Positions 1-6,480 of a stretch of DNA of 32,239 nucleotides are shown here, piece by piece. A model generated the notes under the pieces. It saw only the letters and a list, made by a program, of their open reading frames with translations. It made no database searches and was not told the origin of the DNA. Source of the stretch: Limisphaerales bacterium (GTDB lineage: Bacteria > Verrucomicrobiota > Verrucomicrobiia > Limisphaerales > UBA1100); the NCBI GenBank assembly GCA_014382585.1, contig JACNJL010000061.1, positions 1 through 32,239 on the forward strand, in the 5' to 3' direction. Both the position numbers and the translations under genes were made by a program. The stretch's first letter is position 1. Every line of letters starts with the position of its first letter.

Positions 1-297
1 CAGAACCCTCAGGCGCTGCTCAAGCAGGGAGCTAACCTGTACGGCAACCTCGCCACGGCTGGCCCGGCGGGCATCACCACTTCCAGTGCGGGTGCCACAG
101 AAATTCTCAGCAACGCCAAAGCCCCCGGATCTTCCGGAATGGGCCGTATTGCGGCCGGCTCGCTTGAGCTTTCAAACGTTGACATGGCGCGAGAATTCTC
201 TAGCATGATTACTACGCAACGAGCTTTTCAGGCCAATGCCCGGGTGATCTCCACCAGTGACGAGATTCTCAAGGAAATGATGGCCCTTAAACGTTAA
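1..297 (+). CDS. flgE: flagellar hook protein FlgE, C-terminal fragment
   Basis: The reading frame is open from base 1 and stops with TAA at 295-297, so only the last 98 residues are present. The end carries the conserved C-terminal helix of the hook/rod family: SNVDMAREFSSMITTQRAF, then FQANARVISTSDEIL and a final LKR. The GxIAxGxLExSNVDxxxEF pattern and the LKR ending fit the hook protein FlgE better than the rod proteins FlgF or FlgG. FlgE polymerises outside the cell into the hook joining rod and filament. It lies 48 bp upstream of fliL on the same strand, as expected for one flagellar operon. The family is sure; FlgE rather than another hook-type protein is likely. Confidence 0.85.
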   Translation, partial: QNPQALLKQGANLYGNLATAGPAGITTSSAGATEILSNAKAPGSSGMGRIAAGSLELSNVDMAREFSSMITTQRAFQANARVISTSDEILKEMMALKR

Positions 298-345
298 TAA
301 ACAGGCATTAAGCACAGATTTTTAACCCAAAAATGGAGGTAAACC

Positions 346-1059
346 ATGGCTGAAGAAGAAGCAAAAGCACCCGACGAAAACGCTGCCGCCGAAGGCGGAG
401 CTCAAGCTCCCGCAGGCGAGGCCGCCGCCGCGCCTGAAGAGGCTGCACCCAAACCACCCGGCATGCTCGTACCCATGCTCCTCACCTCGGTGCTGAGCCT
501 GGGTGGCGCCTTTGCGATTTTCAAATTCGCTGTGGTGCCCTCATTGGTAGGTGGGCTCGCAAAAGTTTTCCAAGATAACAATGGTTCCATCCATTACCAC
601 GCAGCGCCCGCGGGTGGCGGCGATGCCCACCCCAAAGGCAAAGATGGCCACGGCGGAGGTGAAGACGGCCACGGCGGAGGTGAAGACGGCCACGGCGGAG
701 GTGAAGACAAAGGCGGGGGCAGTAAAAAAGAAAGCAATCCCGGCACACCCGTACCGATCGTGGAAGAAGGCGAGTTCATCGTGGTGAATCCTTCCGGATC
801 GGCCCGGTATTTGATGGTGGAAATTCTGTTGATTCGGAAGAACGCCGATGACAATGGATTTCCCGATGCTGTCAAAAATAACAGGAAGCGTTTGGAGGCA
901 ATGGTGAGCAGCACGCTCTCCTCCATGACCGCCGAAGAAATGTCTGAGTCCACCGTTAGGTTGGGAATGCCGAGTGAACTCAAAGGGCTGTTTCAGGGAA
1001 TCCTTGGTTCTAGTCATCCCATTAAATCGGTGATCATCCCCAAGTGGGTGATGCAGTAA
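346..1059 (+). CDS. fliL: flagellar basal body-associated protein FliL
   Basis: This 237-residue protein has an acidic, Ala/Pro-rich N-terminus (residues 1-38), one membrane segment (about 40-60), a low-complexity linker (about 85-135) and a FliL-type C-terminal domain (about 138-237) with the usual E(E)GEFIVVNP start and a YLMVEI strand. FliL is a single-pass inner-membrane protein around the stator that influences motor torque; its C-terminal domain is periplasmic. The start is well supported by GGAGG at 335-339, seven bases before the ATG. The linker is odd: residues 101-121 are three perfect copies of GHGGGED, encoded by three identical 21-bp units, giving a His/Asp/Glu-rich periplasmic stretch. 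Position directly before fliM supports the call. The linker is unusually long for FliL. Confidence 0.9.
   Translation: MAEEEAKAPDENAAAEGGAQAPAGEAAAAPEEAAPKPPGMLVPMLLTSVLSLGGAFAIFKFAVVPSLVGGLAKVFQDNNGSIHYHAAPAGGGDAHPKGKDGHGGGEDGHGGGEDGHGGGEDKGGGSKKESNPGTPVPIVEEGEFIVVNPSGSARYLMVEILLIRKNADDNGFPDAVKNNRKRLEAMVSSTLSSMTAEEMSESTVRLGMPSELKGLFQGILGSSHPIKSVIIPKWVMQ
646..708 (+). repeat. three perfect 21-bp tandem repeats inside fliL
   Basis: Three identical consecutive 21-base units (646-666, 667-687, 688-708) encode GHGGGED three times in the FliL linker. Because the unit is a multiple of three, gain or loss of copies would keep the frame and only change linker length. Confidence 0.95.
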
Positions 1060-1077
1060 ACCCAAGAACGAATAACC

Positions 1078-2148
1078 ATGAGCTGGCGAATCGATCCAAA
1101 TACGGAAGTGCGGCTATTTCGGGATATGACCTCCCCGGTCGGCGCACCCGTCCGTTTTGCCGATGACCCCGCGGGCGAACGTGGGGAAGCACTCGAAGGC
1201 GGTTCCCCCGAAGAATCCATCCCCGTGCATCGCCCCGACGGCACACTGGAAGATGTGCCCGCCAGCGCCATTCACACCTTCACCGTTGGTAAACAAGCCT
1301 CGATGTCCTCCACGGAGGTACATCGGTTTCGAATACAAAACGCCCTGCTTCTGCGGTCGTTGGGCTCCCGTTTATCCTTGTTTTTGCGGAGTGAACTTGC
1401 GCTCGAGCAAATCTCGCTGGAAGTCACAGATCTCGGCCGATTCGCCAAAGAAATCGGGAATGACCGCCATATGGTCCTCTTTAAGCTACATCCGCTTGAA
1501 GCCATCGGCGCGCTCGACATCGCGAAACCTCTCGGCCTCACCATCGCCGATCGCATGCTCGGCGGTAAAGGCTTTGCCGTCAATCCCGAGCGCACCATCC
1601 GTGAAGTGGAAACCGCGCTCATCGATCAGGTCGCCCAAATCGCCCTGCGCGAATGGGCCCAATTCTGGAATTTCGAGGAACCTCTTCGCGCCACCCTGCT
1701 CGGTAACGAAAGCGATCCCACTCACATCCCGTCCGCGAGCATGGAGGAAACCTTTTACCACATCGTCATTGATGCCGAAATGGGCGATTGCATGGATCAA
1801 ATGCAAATGCTCCTCCCCGTCCGCGGCCTCGACCCCTTGCTGCGCCATCTCGCCCAGCAAACCCACAGCGGCTCCGAGGATGAAGAGGAAGAATTTTACG
1901 AAACCAATCACGTGAAATGGAAACACATGTACGATAAAGTGCAAGTGCCACTGGTCGCCCAATGGACCGACCTCACCATCCTCACCCGCGAACTGCTGCA
2001 CCTCAAAGAAGGCGATATCATCCCGCTCGACCCCAAGCGCCTCAACCAGGTGGAAGTGCAACTCGCCGGCCTCACCAAATACACCGGCAGCCTCGGCAGC
2101 CTTGATAAAAAAGCCGCCGTGCAAATCAAAGATACATTTAAACCCTAA
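1078..2148 (+). CDS. fliM: flagellar motor switch protein FliM (atypical N-terminus)
   Basis: A 356-residue protein. Residues about 75-270 match the FliM middle domain, including a GGKGF loop followed by a T-x-x-E helix (RTIREVETALID). Residues about 284-352 are the FliM/FliN C-terminal domain with LKEGDIIPLD and the GSLGSLDKKAAVQI end. FliM forms the middle of the cytoplasmic C-ring and transmits the chemotaxis signal to the motor. The first 70 residues are unusual. FliM normally opens with a short EIDALL-type helix that binds phospho-CheY; no such motif is visible, and an Asp/Glu/Pro-rich segment of unknown role stands in its place. An acidic run (EDEEEEF) sits around 266-272. It lies 18 bp after fliL and 20 bp before fliN, with only a weak ribosome binding site. 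Confidence 0.88.
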   Translation: MSWRIDPNTEVRLFRDMTSPVGAPVRFADDPAGERGEALEGGSPEESIPVHRPDGTLEDVPASAIHTFTVGKQASMSSTEVHRFRIQNALLLRSLGSRLSLFLRSELALEQISLEVTDLGRFAKEIGNDRHMVLFKLHPLEAIGALDIAKPLGLTIADRMLGGKGFAVNPERTIREVETALIDQVAQIALREWAQFWNFEEPLRATLLGNESDPTHIPSASMEETFYHIVIDAEMGDCMDQMQMLLPVRGLDPLLRHLAQQTHSGSEDEEEEFYETNHVKWKHMYDKVQVPLVAQWTDLTILTRELLHLKEGDIIPLDPKRLNQVEVQLAGLTKYTGSLGSLDKKAAVQIKDTFKP

Positions 2149-2168
2149 CCCAAAAAGGGAACCAAGCC

Positions 2169-2519
2169 ATGAGTGATACCGAGACAACCGAAGAAACAAC
2201 CGAAGAGACAACCACTGAGGCTCCAGTGGGAACCGTCGCGCCCGCCAGTGCTGCAGAGGTGCCCGGAGCGCCTTCCAATTTGGATTTCCTGCTTGATGTG
2301 CCCGTAAAGCTCTCCGCCGAATTGGGCAGTTGTAAAATGACCATGCAGGAATTGCTGGATCTGGACCTCGGCACGGTGGTGCAGCTGGATAAACCCGCTA
2401 ACGCGAACGTGGACGTTTATGTGAATCAAAAACTCGTCGCCCGCGGTGAAGTCGTAGTCGCCGAAGACAATTTTGGCATTAGAATCAAGGAAATCGTTGC
2501 CAAATCCACTACCTCATAA
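2169..2519 (+). CDS. fliN: flagellar motor switch protein FliN
   Basis: A 116-residue protein with an acidic Thr/Glu-rich N-terminus (about 1-35; the DNA repeats GAAACAACCGAAGA-like units) and a full FliN domain at about 36-112. Recognisable family signatures are LDFLLDVPVKLSAELG, MTMQELLDLDLGTVVQLD and an ARGEVVVAEDNFGIRI end. FliN forms the lower ring of the cytoplasmic C-ring, with FliM, and helps dock export substrates. An AAGGGA ribosome binding site precedes the ATG. Length and position straight after fliM are normal. After its TAA comes the longest spacer of the operon. Confidence 0.95.
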   Translation: MSDTETTEETTEETTTEAPVGTVAPASAAEVPGAPSNLDFLLDVPVKLSAELGSCKMTMQELLDLDLGTVVQLDKPANANVDVYVNQKLVARGEVVVAEDNFGIRIKEIVAKSTTS

Positions 2520-2757
2520 AAGGATGTATTCCTGATAAAACAGGGATAAAACTCCATATACAGCTTCAATTGTTGGTGTTTTTTCATAAAACACCAGAAT
2601 ATCTCCATTTTCAACAACTGGCACGTCATGTGCTGCTCTGATGGTGTGTTGGCAATGAATGCCGGTCCCCTCGGATGCGAGGAGCCGCCAAGGAAGGCGG
2701 GGCCGGAATGGGCTAATACACTAACCGCAACGGAATGCACCAACCTAAGGGTTGAAA
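2520..2757 (+). promoter_or_regulatory. structured fliN-fliO spacer, possible regulatory RNA leader
   Basis: This 238-bp stretch carries no convincing gene. It holds several inverted repeats. (1) 2575-2595: GGTGTTTT, a 5-base loop, AAAACACC. (2) 2662-2706: an outer stem CCGGTC/GGCCGG (one G-U pair) enclosing two hairpins, CCTCG-GATG-CGAGG and CCGCC-AAGGAA-GGCGG, which together can form a three-way junction. (3) 2741-2754: CAACC-TAAG-GGTTG, which covers the AAGGG ribosome binding site of fliO. It matches no riboswitch consensus I know; the c-di-GMP-I signatures are absent. A leader RNA or an internal promoter region is possible. Function is inferred only from structure by eye. Confidence 0.4.
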
Positions 2758-3327
2758 ATGGAAATGAATCGCACAAGACAAAGGTGGTTTGCTGGGTTAC
2801 TGGCCTGCGCACTGCTCGTGATGCCCGCCTCGGCGGCCCAGCCTAACTCCACGCCCGCTCCTCCCCCCGCCAAGGAAGCAGCGACATCCACAAACTCTGC
2901 CCCCCGCGAAACCTCCGCTGCCAAGCGTCCGGTCTATGGCATAGACAATCCCAGCAAATCATTTGAACCAAAGACCAATGGAATCACCGGCGTGTTTATG
3001 CGTTTGATCGGGGCGATGGCGATCGTGATCAGCCTGCTGTTGATTGGCGCGTGGTGGTTCCGCAAATCGCGCCTGATCGGGCTGGTGCCCGCGGCGCAGG
3101 CCAATCTCAAAATTATTGAAACCCGCTCGCTCGCCTCCCGCCACGCTTTGCACGTGGTGGAATATGGCGAGCAGCGGTTCCTAATTGCCGATTCGCCCGC
3201 CGGCACCAGCTTTCTTACTCACCTTGATGAGGTGGCGGAAGCGGCGGACGAGGAAGCGGCTGACGAACCGAAGCCCGGTTCATTTGCCGCCAAGCTTAAA
3301 GGATTTCTGGACCGGAAGAAGTCATGA
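2758..3327 (+). CDS. fliO: flagellar biosynthesis protein FliO
   Basis: FliO is the poorly conserved membrane protein that helps assemble the FliP-FliQ-FliR export gate. The product (189 residues from the ATG at 2758) has an N-terminal signal-like hydrophobic stretch ending in ALA-type residues (about 10-27), a Pro/Ala-rich periplasmic linker, a membrane segment at about 78-98, and a cytoplasmic FliO domain with LKIIETRSLASRHALHVVEY and FLIADSPAGTSFL. An in-frame TTG at 2752 and a further ATG at 2764 are alternatives. I chose 2758 because AAGGG at 2747-2751 lies six bases upstream. The stop overlaps the fliP start by four bases (ATGA), indicating translational coupling. The position between fliN and fliP supports the call. 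Confidence 0.88.
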   Translation: MEMNRTRQRWFAGLLACALLVMPASAAQPNSTPAPPPAKEAATSTNSAPRETSAAKRPVYGIDNPSKSFEPKTNGITGVFMRLIGAMAIVISLLLIGAWWFRKSRLIGLVPAAQANLKIIETRSLASRHALHVVEYGEQRFLIADSPAGTSFLTHLDEVAEAADEEAADEPKPGSFAAKLKGFLDRKKS

Positions 3328-4142
3328 ACACTACGCCTAATGACTATATCGTGACGACCCGGCCGGAACCTCCCCGACCGCGACCCCGCCGCTGGATCTG
3401 GCTTGTTCCAGTGCTCCTGCTGGCGGGCGCGGGTGGGCTGTGGGCTCAAGCCGCCGGCGGCACCAATGATGCGTTCAACCTGAACATCGGTATCGGCGGT
3501 CTCACCGAGCCGGGCAAAATCAACATCGCTATTCGAATCGTGTTTTTGATGACGCTACTCACCGTGGCGCCTTCATTGATTATGTTGATGACCTGTTTCA
3601 CACGCATCGTCATCGTATTTTCATTTTTGCGTAATGCCCTCTCGCTACAAGGCGTGCCGGCTAATCAAATTATGGTAGGCTTCGCGTTGTTCATGACGTT
3701 TTTTATTATGCAGCCGGTTTATCAAAAAATTGATGCCGAAGCGATCCAGCCCTATGCCGAAGGCCAGCTGGGCGGCGGTGCCGCGCTGGATGTGGCGAAA
3801 GGGCACTTGAAAGATTTCATGCTGCGTCAGGCCCGCCCACGGGATGTGGAATTTTTTGTGGGCCTCGCCAAGATGGGCCCCACTAAGGTGGAAGATCTGC
3901 CGATGACGGTGGTGATCCCGGGCTTTATTCTCAGCGAATTGCGCACAGGATTTCAAATGGGATTTCTGTTGTTCATTCCGTTTATCTTAATTGATTTCGT
4001 GGTGGCGATTGTTTTGATGAGCCTCGGACTGCTGTTCCTGCCGCCGGTGACGATCTCAATGCCGCTGAAAATTCTCCTGTTCGTTCTGGTGGATGGCTGG
4101 ACTTTGGTGGTCCGCTCTCTTGCCCTGAGCTTTGGGACTTAA
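3324..4142 (+). CDS. fliP: flagellar export gate protein FliP
   Basis: A 272-residue inner-membrane protein. It has a basic, Pro/Arg-rich N-terminus and a signal-like hydrophobic segment (about 23-43), then the FliP core. The family signature is clear: SLIMLMTCFTRIVIVFSFLR followed by LQGVPANQIMVGFALF and an FFIMQPVY end. The C-terminal half holds GFQMGFLLFIPFILIDFVV and LMSLGLLFLPPVTISMPLK. FliP subunits form most of the core of the flagellar type III export gate together with FliQ and FliR. The first codons overlap the end of fliO by four bases. The gene is complete and of normal length for a signal-peptide-bearing FliP. Confidence 0.97.
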   Translation: MNTTPNDYIVTTRPEPPRPRPRRWIWLVPVLLLAGAGGLWAQAAGGTNDAFNLNIGIGGLTEPGKINIAIRIVFLMTLLTVAPSLIMLMTCFTRIVIVFSFLRNALSLQGVPANQIMVGFALFMTFFIMQPVYQKIDAEAIQPYAEGQLGGGAALDVAKGHLKDFMLRQARPRDVEFFVGLAKMGPTKVEDLPMTVVIPGFILSELRTGFQMGFLLFIPFILIDFVVAIVLMSLGLLFLPPVTISMPLKILLFVLVDGWTLVVRSLALSFGT

Positions 4143-4170
4143 CTGAAAGAGTAAAATTGAAAGGAATAAT

Positions 4171-4440
4171 ATGAGTCCGGATTACACTGTAGAAATATTG
4201 AAAGGGTTGATGAGTCACGTACTGATGATCGCCGGCCCGCTGTTGCTTACCGGTTTGTGCGTGGGGTTGACGGTGAGTTTGTTCCAGGCCGTCACCTCGC
4301 TGCAGGAACAAACGCTCACGTTTGTGCCCAAGGCGTTGGCAGTGGGTGCGCTGTTGTTTCTCATCATGCCGTGGATGGTGCGCACGGTGATGGATTACAC
4401 CCGCGAAATCATTGAAAAAATGCCAGCCATGGCCGGATAA
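4171..4440 (+). CDS. fliQ: flagellar export gate protein FliQ
   Basis: An 89-residue protein with two membrane hairpin segments (about 12-35 and 48-70), the usual size and layout of FliQ. Family hallmarks are GLCVGLTVSLFQAVTSLQEQ and LTFVPK in the loop between them. FliQ wraps around the FliP/FliR core of the export gate. A good ribosome binding site (GAAAGGA) sits before the ATG, 28 bp after fliP. The last base of its TAA is the first base of the fliR ATG. Confidence 0.97.
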   Translation: MSPDYTVEILKGLMSHVLMIAGPLLLTGLCVGLTVSLFQAVTSLQEQTLTFVPKALAVGALLFLIMPWMVRTVMDYTREIIEKMPAMAG

Positions 4441-5210
4441 TGGTGGAGATTTTTCTAGTTTGGTTTTTGATCTTCGTGCGGGCGGGCGCGATGCTGTACA
4501 TTTTCCCGATATTCGCCGCCGCGGCTATGCCCGTTCGGCTGCGGCTTGCGGTTGCGGGTTTCCTTGCGGTGTTGACGCTTCCGGGAGTCATGCTGCCACC
4601 AGAAGTCATCCAATTCACGCTGTTTGAATTTGTCTTGTTAGTGGGCAAAGAAGTGATGGTTGGATTGATGCTGGGTTATGTGGTTCGCCTCATCATGTTT
4701 TCTGTGGCCTTGGCCGGTCATTACATTGGCACGGAAATGGGCTTGCAACTTTCAAGCCTGATCGCGCCAGGTGAAACAGATCCCTCACCCACTCCCAGTG
4801 CCATTCTCTCGCTGTTGGCGGTGATGCTGATGTTCGCGCTGGACGTGCACTTTGAATTGCTGTTGGGCTTCCAGCAATCTTACGGCGTGTTGCCCATTGG
4901 TGGAGGGCAGCTTTCGGGCCCGCTGTTTAGCGCGGTGACAGCTATGTGCGCGCATACCTTCGTGATCGCCGTGCGCATCGCGGCGCCGGTAATCGCCGTG
5001 GGGATCGTGGTGAGTTTGCTATTGATGGTGCTGGCGAAAACCATCCCGCAAATCAACGTGTTCATTGAGAGTTTTTCGGTGCGTATTATGGTGGGCGTGT
5101 TTCTGTTTGGATTCACGATCTCCATGGCGGCGCGGCAAATTGCCGAGTACCTGTACAAATTGCCGGATGATTTTGTGGTGGCCACGCGGCTTATGGGATT
5201 GGGAGGATAA
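4440..5210 (+). CDS. fliR: flagellar export gate protein FliR
   Basis: A 256-residue polytopic membrane protein with about six hydrophobic segments and FliR family sequence, including FLIFVRAGAMLYIFPIFA near the N-terminus, MLGYVVRLIMFSVALAGHYI with the downstream MGLQ, and LAKTIPQINVFIESFSVRI near the C-terminus. FliR is the single-copy subunit that completes the FliP5-FliQ4-FliR1 export gate. It overlaps fliQ by one base (TAATG) and lies three bases before flhB, whose GGAGG ribosome binding site is inside the end of fliR, so the three are probably translationally coupled. It is separate from flhB here, not fused. Confidence 0.96.
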   Translation: MVEIFLVWFLIFVRAGAMLYIFPIFAAAAMPVRLRLAVAGFLAVLTLPGVMLPPEVIQFTLFEFVLLVGKEVMVGLMLGYVVRLIMFSVALAGHYIGTEMGLQLSSLIAPGETDPSPTPSAILSLLAVMLMFALDVHFELLLGFQQSYGVLPIGGGQLSGPLFSAVTAMCAHTFVIAVRIAAPVIAVGIVVSLLLMVLAKTIPQINVFIESFSVRIMVGVFLFGFTISMAARQIAEYLYKLPDDFVVATRLMGLGG

Positions 5211-5213
5211 ATC

Positions 5214-6314
5214 ATGGCGGAAAACGAACAAGGCCAGGAGAAAACCGAACAGCCCACCGCAAAAAAAATGCAGGAGCTGGTCGAGGGCGGCCAATTCGCG
5301 AAGAGTCAGGAAGTATCAACGCTGATTCTACTGGCGCTGGCGCTGATGGTGTTCACCATTATGGCACCCAAAATGGTGGCTGTTTTTCAGGTGTACCTCG
5401 TGAGCACCATTCAGCAAATGAGCACGTTGCGGATGACCGTTGAGTCGTTCCCGGGATTCTTCAACCAGTTTATGATCGTGGCCGGCAGTTTGATTTTGCC
5501 GGTGATGTTTGCGGGGGTAATGGCCGGCATCATCGGCGCGGGCAGCCAAAGTAAATTCAAACTAACGCCCAAAGCCATCGAGCCAAAGTTTTCAAAGCTC
5601 AGTCCATTGAAGGGCTTCAAAAATATTTTCAGCAGCAAATCAATTGCAAAGCTGTTTGTGAGTCTTGCAAAATTTGTAGTCATTTTTGGCTTCACGTATC
5701 CAGTGTTGAAAGAGGTGCTGGATGACCCGGTTTTTTACTCCGCCATCGATGTGAAACATCTGCTGCTGTTCATGGGCCAAACCGCGCAGAGCGTGGGCTT
5801 GCGTGTGGTGGCGGGCATGGTGGTGATTGCCGCGGCGGACTACGCATATCAGGTTTGGAAAAATGAACAGGATAGCCTGATGACTAAACAGGAGGTGAAA
5901 GATGAAACCAAACAAGCCGACGGCAATGCCCAAGTCAAAGGCGAACAAAAACGCCGCCGTCGGCAAATGCTTATGGATTCAATGCAGCAGGAAATCCCGC
6001 AGGCGGATGTTATCGTCACCAACCCCACGCACTTGGCCATTGCGATCAAATATGATCGCGATGATATGGCCGCGCCGCGCGTGGTCGCCAAGGGCGCGCG
6101 TTACAATGCCCTTCGCATCCGCGAGATCGCCAAGCAACACGACGTGCCCATTGTGGAGAATAAACCGGTGGCACGGCTGCTCTTCAAGCACTGCAAAGTG
6201 GGCCGCGAGATCATTCCCGAGATGTTCGCCGCCGTGGCGGAGATTTTGGCCTACGTTTACCGCACCAATCGTTACCGGTATTACACTCGCGGACAACGGG
6301 TGCCGACGGATTAA
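5214..6314 (+). CDS. flhB: flagellar export switch protein FlhB
   Basis: A 366-residue FlhB. The N-terminus has the classic GQEKTEQPTAKKMQE motif, followed by four membrane segments (within about 30-215) and a cytoplasmic domain. The autocleavage site NPTH is intact at residues 270-273 (VTNPTHLAIAIKYD), so the protein should self-cleave between N and P as in other FlhB/YscU proteins. It sets the switch from hook to filament export. The ATG is preceded by GGAGG at 5202-5206. The C-terminal tail is short. It follows fliR directly and is separated from flhA by 166 bp. Confidence 0.97.
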   Translation: MAENEQGQEKTEQPTAKKMQELVEGGQFAKSQEVSTLILLALALMVFTIMAPKMVAVFQVYLVSTIQQMSTLRMTVESFPGFFNQFMIVAGSLILPVMFAGVMAGIIGAGSQSKFKLTPKAIEPKFSKLSPLKGFKNIFSSKSIAKLFVSLAKFVVIFGFTYPVLKEVLDDPVFYSAIDVKHLLLFMGQTAQSVGLRVVAGMVVIAAADYAYQVWKNEQDSLMTKQEVKDETKQADGNAQVKGEQKRRRRQMLMDSMQQEIPQADVIVTNPTHLAIAIKYDRDDMAAPRVVAKGARYNALRIREIAKQHDVPIVENKPVARLLFKHCKVGREIIPEMFAAVAEILAYVYRTNRYRYYTRGQRVPTD

Positions 6315-6480
6315 TTGGGCGAAAAAGCTAAAAAATGACAAATTTCACCCAAAAATCAAAAAAACTGGCATCCCAATTGCTGCGTGGTGAGGGGTGCGCA
6401 TGGATGCGCGCTTTGACGGATTATCCGAAAATGACTGAAAATCAGCCAGCAACCCACGCCCTGGGAGGGCGTCGCGCGGT
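6315..6480 (+). promoter_or_regulatory. flhB-flhA spacer with hairpins, one overlapping the flhA ribosome binding site
   Basis: No gene is seen here. Three inverted repeats are visible. TTGGGCGAAA at 6315-6324 pairs with TTTCACCCAA at 6343-6352 with one mismatch. GCGCAT/ATGCGC at 6395-6408 forms a small palindrome. ACGCCC-TGGGA-GGGCGT at 6456-6472 contains the likely flhA ribosome binding site GGAGG (6464-6468, 12 bases before the ATG). The last could limit flhA translation when folded. This is a reading of the bases only. Confidence 0.35.

Noticed and set aside
646-708. Tandem repeats as a CRISPR array
   Set aside because: The units are directly adjacent with no spacers and are in-frame coding sequence within fliL.
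1157-1915. A 252-codon open frame inside fliM
   Set aside because: It overlaps fliM in another frame; the fliM frame has clear family motifs and this one has none. The long antisense frame at 1486-2211 is rejected for the same reason.
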